Assembly (NCBI RefSeq): GCF_000346465.2
Contig: NC_034010.1
Coordinates: 7,263,103-7,327,102, forward strand
Direction: 5' to 3'
Length of the DNA: 64,000 nucleotides
Origin: Prunus persica
Taxonomy: Eukaryota > Streptophyta > Magnoliopsida > Rosales > Rosaceae
Shown: positions 58,186-64,000 of the stretch, one piece after another
Position numbering within the stretch: position 1 is the first letter of the stretch
Layout: each line of letters begins with the position of its first letter
The notes under the pieces: generated by a model
Seen by the model: only the letters and a program-made list of their open reading frames with translations
The model's database searches: none
What the model was told of the DNA's origin: nothing
Translations under genes and position numbers: made by a program

Positions 58186-58540
58186 TAGCATCTCTAACAG
58201 CCTCTTCAACCTCAATCATTAAAACTACAACTATTTTCTCTCTTTTCAAGACTGGTAAGTTGAATCTGGCTCTTCAAACATTTAACTTTACTTTGGAAAA
58301 ACAAAACCTACCTTGAAAACATTAAAAACATGCATTTTTTATTGTCATATAATAAATACATAGACATTTTTCACATGTTTTCATATTTTTCATTATTTTT
58401 CATGATATTACATTAATTGAATTCAAAAGTCAGTTGGAGCAAAAATTATTCAAGTAGCAAATAAGACTTTTCAACATGCCATGTAGGTCAACAAACTTCA
58501 ATTTGACGAGTTATATTTGCTTCTAGTGTTGGAAATGCTC
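58186..58540. mobile_element. PIF/Harbinger-like (Tourist-type) MITE 1
   Basis: Left end 'tagcatctctaacagcc' and right end 'gtgttggaaatgctc' (reverse complement 'gagcatttccaacac') are imperfect inverted repeats. Both flanks are 'tta' (58183-58185 and 58541-58543), the 3 bp TWA duplication of PIF/Harbinger elements. It encodes nothing. Confidence 0.75.
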
Positions 58541-58563
58541 TTAATATAATATACAAATTGTAA

Positions 58564-58954
58564 GAGCATCCACAATGATGCTCTCTATTTTTTAGTTAAA
58601 ATTTAGCTAAAAATATAATAATGCTATTTTAGGAGCTCTCTAAAAAATTTCAACTCCAACAATACTCCCTAATTTGGAGAGTTATAAATGCTATAACTCT
58701 TTTTTGATTGGTCCATTTCTATTATAAAATAAAATATAAAAGAGTTAATATTAAATAAAGATTTGAAATACTCATTAAATAAAACAGCATTAAATTATAG
58801 GATGTCACTATGAGTCCTTTCTCTCTCCTCAGATTCTCTTAGAGGACTCCATATTTTAGAAGGTAGATAGAGAGCGTAGTTGAAATTGCATTTTTACGAT
58901 TTATCCCTAAAATTTATTCAAAGAGGTAATTTAAGGAGCCTATTGTGAAAGCTC
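58564..58954. mobile_element. PIF/Harbinger-like MITE 2
   Basis: Left end 'gagcatccacaatgatgctc' and right end 'ggagcctattgtgaaagctc' are imperfect inverted repeats of about 20 bp. They are flanked by 'taa' at 58561-58563 and 58955-58957. It lies 20 bp from MITE 1. A similar element interrupts the copia 4 LTR at 40744-41138. Confidence 0.8.
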
Positions 58955-59329
58955 TAATAATTGACTTCAAAATGAATAACATTATTAGGATTTCTTTCAA
59001 TTCCAATTTTATTTTTATCCAACTTGCCCCACATTTCATGTAACTTCCATCCCCTTCTGACCTGACACACATAAAGTGTGAGCAATTTGTACTGCGAAAC
59101 TTTATGCTTCCGCGGATCTCCCTCCAAAGTCTGGACATCCGGATTGTTCTTGAAATCCTAGGATACTCATTTCACCTGAAAAGGGAAGAAATCCTAGGGC
59201 AGTGTTTCCTAATCGCCAGATTAATCTAACGGCTAGAGATACAAAACTGTTCAGATAAAAAAATTAAATAAAAACCGCAATGATTAATTGTACATAGAAA
59301 ACATAAACTGGCGTCAGTGGTGGAGCATG

Positions 59330-59729
59330 GAAAGTTGCTCCCACCATATCCAATAAACATACCTTTTTGTTCATCTCTCTCTCTGCATATCAGTTTACCT
59401 GTCTGGGTAGTTTTTTTAATCTGCAAAAAGAGCTCTCCATCTTCTTGTTTTCTCCTTCAGCATTTTCCCATTTCCCCAAAGCAACCAGAGGTTAGACAGA
59501 GAGTTTGAGAAATTAAGAGGTGCTCTGAGTCAGTTGAAAATTAAATACCCAGAAAAAAGAGAGAGGTAAAAAAACCACATTTACTTTGTAAAAGCTTTCT
59601 TCGTCTTCTAGCTTATTTTTTCTTATTTTTTCGTCTTCTAGCTTATTTTTTCGTCTTCTAGCTTATTTTTTCTTCTAGTTGGTTATAGAAAAACGAAAGG
59701 AAGAGACAAAGGGTGTGAATAGTTTAGTG
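59330..59729 (+). other. Probable promoter end and 5' UTR of the SUVR gene
   Basis: CT-rich leader-like sequence ('catctctctctctgcat', about 59373). A possible 5'-UTR intron runs from 'gagag|gtaaaaaaac' (about 59564) to 'ttctag|ttggtta' (about 59677). An exact 20 bp unit, 'tcgtcttctagcttattttt', occurs three times (59601, 59631 and 59651). Confidence 0.5.
59601..59670 (+). repeat. Three exact 20 bp repeats before the SUVR start codon
   Basis: The unit 'tcgtcttctagcttattttt' recurs at 59601, 59631 and 59651, with a 10 bp partial unit between the first two. Each contains 'ttctag', an acceptor-like site, so the repeat multiplies possible 3' splice sites of the 5'-UTR intron. Confidence 0.9.
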
Positions 59730-62700
59730 ATGCCGCCAAAAAATTCTCGAATGGCTGATGCCTGTAGGGCAATGAAGCCTTTTGGCATTTCCGAAGGTCA
59801 GACAAAGGCAGCGGTCAAAGAGCTTCTGAAAGTCTATGCAAACAGCTGGGAGTTTATTATTGATGAAAATTACAGACTTTTGCTGGACTTTGTTCTGGAG
59901 CAGAAGCCAGAGGAGGAAAAGGTTTGTTTTTACCTTCTTTTTTACTTTCTTCATGCTTTAATAAGATTTTGCTTTTTAATTTTTTGAACGATTGGATTAA
60001 TAATCCAACGGTGGTGACTGCAATCTCTTAGACTTCTATAGTCCAAAAAATCGGGACTGTTTGTTTATTCAATGCTTTTCAATATTTTGTTTTTATTTAT
60101 TTTTCATCTATTATATATGTCATAGAAGAGAAATATTGGAATATCTATTTAAATAGTTTTTTTTTATTTTGTGATACTTACTGGGCATCCTTATTTTCCC
60201 TTTAAAATGGAAAAGGAGCTTTGATGTATGAATCAAAGGTGAGCATTTCTTGCTGTATTATGTATAATAATATTCTCTCTATGCCCTATATTTCTGTTTA
60301 CTATTATTACAAATTATTGGGGGGTTGTTTGTTCTATGTCTTCTCTCATCAACCACGCAGAGAGCATAATGGTTTTTTTTTTTTTAATATGATGAAACTG
60401 AAGTTTAAGTGTTTTAGCATTTCATATATTTTCGTGCCAGGGAGTTAGATCGAAGAAAAAAGAAGCTCCATCTTATGATAAAACTGAAGTTGTTGAACTT
60501 CCAACCAAGAGATATTGCACAAGGCAACAGAAAAAACAGGCATTGTCTCCTTTGGAACACTCCACATCTTGCCTTGAAAAGTCTCCATTAAAAAGGGCAC
60601 GTCAGAGTAATGAGGATAATCTGTTTTCTGATTCGGAAGAATCTGAAGACTCTCAACCACTAATAAGAAGAAGTCGCCGAAGACACCAGGAAAGAGAGGT
60701 TTTGGACTCTGGGAATAACTTCGATCCTCTGTGTAATCGCAACACGCAACTGGAAGAAAGTCTCAATCTGATAGGTGAAGATAGTTCTTCAGATTTTGAT
60801 GAAGACGGCTTGAAGTTGTTGGAAGTGGAATCGGTGAATACGGACAACAAAGATAATGTTTTTGATTTGCTACATTTTGTAGCTGCATCATCTACTCCAA
60901 AGAGTGACCTGGAAATGTCTATGATTTGCCACTCTTCTCCACAGTCTGATTTCTGTCCTCCACATTCTGATGAAGCTCTAGAAATGGTGGAAGAGACACA
61001 CGTAAAATCATGTAGGGTTGAAGAATGCTTTGTGGAAACAGGAACTGATTCCATCTTTGATGAAAGTACTGCACAAGATGTTCTTGCCAGTAAATATGAT
61101 CATCCAAGTTTTCAAAATGAATTAATTTTATGTAAAAATCTTATCAAGGTTATACCCCATATACCCAAACATATAGCTTTTGGTTGTTATGATGGTCTTC
61201 AATGCTTAATTGGTTTTGCAAGGAAGGATATTGAGAACATCTTTGGTGAAACCGCAAAGAGATTAAAGGTGATCCAAGGCCGTAGATCTTCAAAATTATG
61301 CAAGGTGGAGGCTGCTCATAGCTACCATTCTTCACTTGGAGTCATTAAATCCTTTTTTTATATTGATGACATAACTAGAGGTGAAGAAAGAGTGAAAGTT
61401 TCCTTGGAGAATGGAAGAAATGCTGAAGATCTGCCAATCTTTTTTTACATCCCCAATAATTTAGTTTATAAGAACGCCTGTGTGAAATTTTCTCTTGCTC
61501 GTATATCTCATGAGGGTTGCTGTTCACATTGTTTTGGGGATTGTTTGACATCACCAGTACCTTGCCTCTGTGCGGCTGAAACTGGGGGTCAGTTTGCATA
61601 CACTCCAGGAGGATTCGTCACGGAGAAGTTTCTGGAAGAATGTATATCCTTGAAGCGGGAACCTAAACAAGACCACTACTTGTATTGTAGAAACTGCCCA
61701 CTTCAAAGGTCTAAGAATAAGAAGAGTTCCATGCCGTGCAAAGGCCATTTGTTACAGAAATTTATAAAGGAATGCTGGTCTAAATGCTGGTGTAACAAGA
61801 AATGTGGAAACCGGATTGTTCAGCAAAGCATCACTGTGAAGTTGCAGGTTAGTTTGTCCTCTGTGAATTTCAAGGCCCTAGGTAATAATAACCAGATGGG
61901 TATAAATTCTAAAGGCGTCTAAGTGGTTTAATCCATGTTGCAGGTGTTTTTGACACCCGAAGGGAAAGGGTGGGGTCTTCGAACGCTGGAGGACTTGCCA
62001 GCAGGGGCTTTTGTTTGTGAGTATGTTGGAGAGATATTAACCAACACAGAACTACATGAGCGAAATGTGGGAAGTCCTGGTAACAAGAATACATGCTACC
62101 AAGTTCTACTAGATGCAGGCTGGGGTTCGAAGGGTGTCTTGAAAGATGAAGAGGTACTTTGCTTGGACGCTAACGTTTATGGAAATGTTGCGAGATTTAT
62201 CAATCACAGGTGTAAACTCCGTACTCTTATATTCCCCAGCCGCTTCCTCCAACTGAGTGCTTATAATATTTATTAGATTTGTATTTCTAGACAAAGGTGA
62301 TATTGCATAAGAATTATATTATTCTCTTCTATATAAATTTCAAGGTTATCTCTGACCAAAAAGTAGCTCAAGGTTATTACTTTCGTTGTATTGTTTGTCT
62401 TGCTTTTCAAGTTTTCCTCTCAGGGTCTTGGATTGATCACAAGCAGTTGTAAGTTTTGGATTTGTCGGCTAGTATGAAACAATATTCTTATTCTTCTATC
62501 GTTGAAAATATTTCTGCCTCTTAGAGAATTTATATCTACTTACCCTATTATGAAAGAAGTAATTTATGCCTAATATAAGTTGCATACGCATTTATATCTG
62601 ATCGCACGAAGAAAATCTGATGCGCTTGGTTGCTTAACAACGATGTGTTAGTTTCATGTTGTATCAGGTATCTATATTCAGGTTTAGTAATATGAAGGGT

Positions 62701-63924
62701 TTGTTGAATATTTCACACTTTTGATAGGTAAGCCATTTATCTACTTCTTCAAACAAAGAAACTTTTAGATTACAAAAATTCTAGGTTTAGGGGTTTGGTC
62801 TTTATAGAAGAATCTACTTGACGCCACCTACAAGCATCTGTGGTGTGAACATGAGCTCATCTCTGCCACTCTGCCTCTCCAAACTCCCCAGTTTCTTTGT
62901 TCAGGATTTAAGGTTAATCACAGATTGCATGCGAACTTAAAAGTTACGTAATTGTCCGCTAAGTTTGCATCTGCAGTAGACCTGTAATTTAACTTTATAC
63001 GTTAAGCTATTATCATTTGTAATAAACTTAATGAACAGTTATTAACGAGAATCATTTAAAGTAAGTGATGAAACAATATTCTTTTTCTGCTGTCATTAAA
63101 AAAAATATTCTGCCTCTTCTAGGTTTATATGTACTTACCCTATAATGCAAGAAGTAATTATAGCCTTATATAGGTTGTATCTTAACATCACAGGAAGGGA
63201 ATGTGTTGCACTTATTCCTCACGTTTTTTGAACATTTCAAACTGTTGAATAGGATGCTCTGTTGATAGGTTATACCATTTATCTACTCCTCAAACAAAGA
63301 AATTTTCAGCTTGCATCAATTCTAGGTTTAGCGATTTAGCCTTTGTATAGAAGTATTTTCTTGTCAATTGTCTAATTATTTGACTGTATTCTTTTACATG
63401 GTTTGCAGTTTCTTTATACTCAAATTAATTCAGCTGACCTTGTCTGCCTAAAATAACTGATTTGGTTTCATGACTCCCCCTATTAACATTTTAGGGGTGA
63501 ACACGAACTCATCTCCGCTACTCTGCCTATCAAAACTCCCCAATTTCTTTGTTCATTATTTAAGGTTAATCTTAGATTGCATGCATACGTCAAAGTTAAG
63601 TTATTGCCACGCGCAATAAACTTAACGAACAGTTATTATACGATCACTGATGAGCATCATTCCATTTCTGTATGCTTTATAAATTCTATATTAAGAGCCA
63701 TGTTTCTTATTGAAGCTGTCTCAATGTCATTCTGTGCCGGAATGGTTTGTGTTCTTCGATATCTTGATTGATGGGAGCAGGCTAATTTGCACCTCCTTGA
63801 ATACTTTATTTTTGTTGCTAAAATCTTCTACTGAAACGTTTTACATTTATTGGTCAGATGTTCTGATGCTACCTTGGTAGAGATCCCTGTGGAAGTGGAA
63901 ACCCCAGATCATCACTACTATCAT
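59730..63924 (+). CDS. SUVR: SUVR-type histone-lysine N-methyltransferase (partial at right edge)
   Basis: Exons in the window: 59730-59921, 60441-61847, 61944-62209 and 63858-63924, all GT-AG and in phase (644 codons). The end of SET and post-SET lie outside. An N-terminal WIYLD domain covers residues ~5-62 ('RMADACRAMKPFGISEGQ', 'LLKVYANSWEFIIDENY'); in SUVR4 this domain binds ubiquitin. A long acidic/serine-rich linker follows, then pre-SET with clustered cysteines from about residue 424 ('CCSHCFGDCLTSPVPCLC', 'CWSKCWCNKKCGN'). SET begins at 534: 'GKGWGLRTLEDLPAGAFVCE', and the catalytic 'NVARFINHRC' spans the 1.65 kb intron. SUVR proteins methylate H3K9 at transposons or act in RNA-directed silencing. 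Total length would approach 740 residues, nearer SUVR1/SUVR2 than SUVR4; the exact paralogue is not settled. The ATG at 59730 begins the domain. Confidence 0.92.
62475..63660 (+). repeat. Intronic tandem duplication, about 590 bp unit, in SUVR
   Basis: The intron between the third and fourth visible exons holds two diverged copies, about 62475-63057 and 63070-63660. Shared landmarks are 'gaaacaatattctt' (62477 and 63070), 'acttaccctat' (62539 and 63133), 'caaacaaagaaa' (62750 and 63291), 'ctctgcct' (62868 and 63520), 'tttaaggttaat' (62906 and 63559) and 'aacagttatta' (63033 and 63629). It has no coding content. Confidence 0.85.
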
Positions 63925-64000
63925 GTATGATTTTTCAGCATTCAATGATCTCATCCCTTCGATCTTCTTTGTACTACTAGTCGAACCAATTCTTCATACA

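Noticed and set aside
60219..60245. A possible micro-exon in the first SUVR intron
   Set aside because: A 'caaag|gtgagc' donor-like site exists, but direct splicing from 59921 to 60441 already keeps the frame and the domain order.

Overview
The window looks like nuclear DNA of a flowering plant, a eudicot. Genes are sparse, intron-containing and AT-rich, and most intergenic DNA is decayed retrotransposon. A complete CCaMK gene (lost in Brassicaceae and other plants that do not form arbuscular mycorrhiza) points to a mycorrhizal host. The Cassandra, Tat-like gypsy and copia elements would suit a woody eudicot such as a Rosaceae, but the species cannot be fixed from sequence alone. || Layout. 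(1) 1-960 is the 3' flank of an EIN3-like gene whose coding part lies left of the window; it aligns with the 3' flank of the complete EIN3-like gene at 31905-33779, so two tandem EIL copies are now about 33 kb apart. (2) 960-28300 is a nested transposon graveyard: a hAT-type MITE with a SINE inside it, a 5'-truncated LINE with target-site duplication, a beta-glucosidase-like fragment, a gypsy 5' LTR plus gag carrying a full-length Cassandra (5S-bearing) TRIM, a copia element broken after integrase, an ~12 kb Tat-like gypsy that has lost its reverse transcriptase but keeps a decayed antisense ORF resembling the plant mobile domain, and a second copia with a solo Cassandra LTR in its tail. (3) 30517-34890 is the EIL gene with a 5'-UTR intron. 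(4) 35228-41186 holds two related copia elements in tail-to-tail orientation, the first with perfect LTR ends and TSD. (5) 41835-44620 is a complete seven-exon CCaMK. (6) 45991-50450 (minus) is a four-exon BED/DUF659/hAT-dimerisation protein, probably a domesticated transposase. (7) 51069-52052 is a foldback element with ~360 bp arms around a 260 bp possibly captured segment; 52082-54861 is a probable 2.8 kb solo LTR; 54870-56470 is a hAT fragment fused to a FAR1/MULE-like pseudogene. (8) 58186-58954 holds two PIF/Harbinger-like MITEs. (9) 59730-63924 is the 5' and middle part of a SUVR-type SET-domain histone methyltransferase gene that runs off the right edge. || The host genes are not a cluster in any operon sense: an ethylene-response transcription factor, a symbiosis calcium decoder, a transposase-derived nuclear protein and a chromatin modifier. 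I found no clearly new system. The observations I would follow first are the RT-less gypsy with antisense ORF, the foldback element with a coding-like spacer, the paired Cassandra copies with differing 5S promoter conservation, and the EIL tandem duplication.
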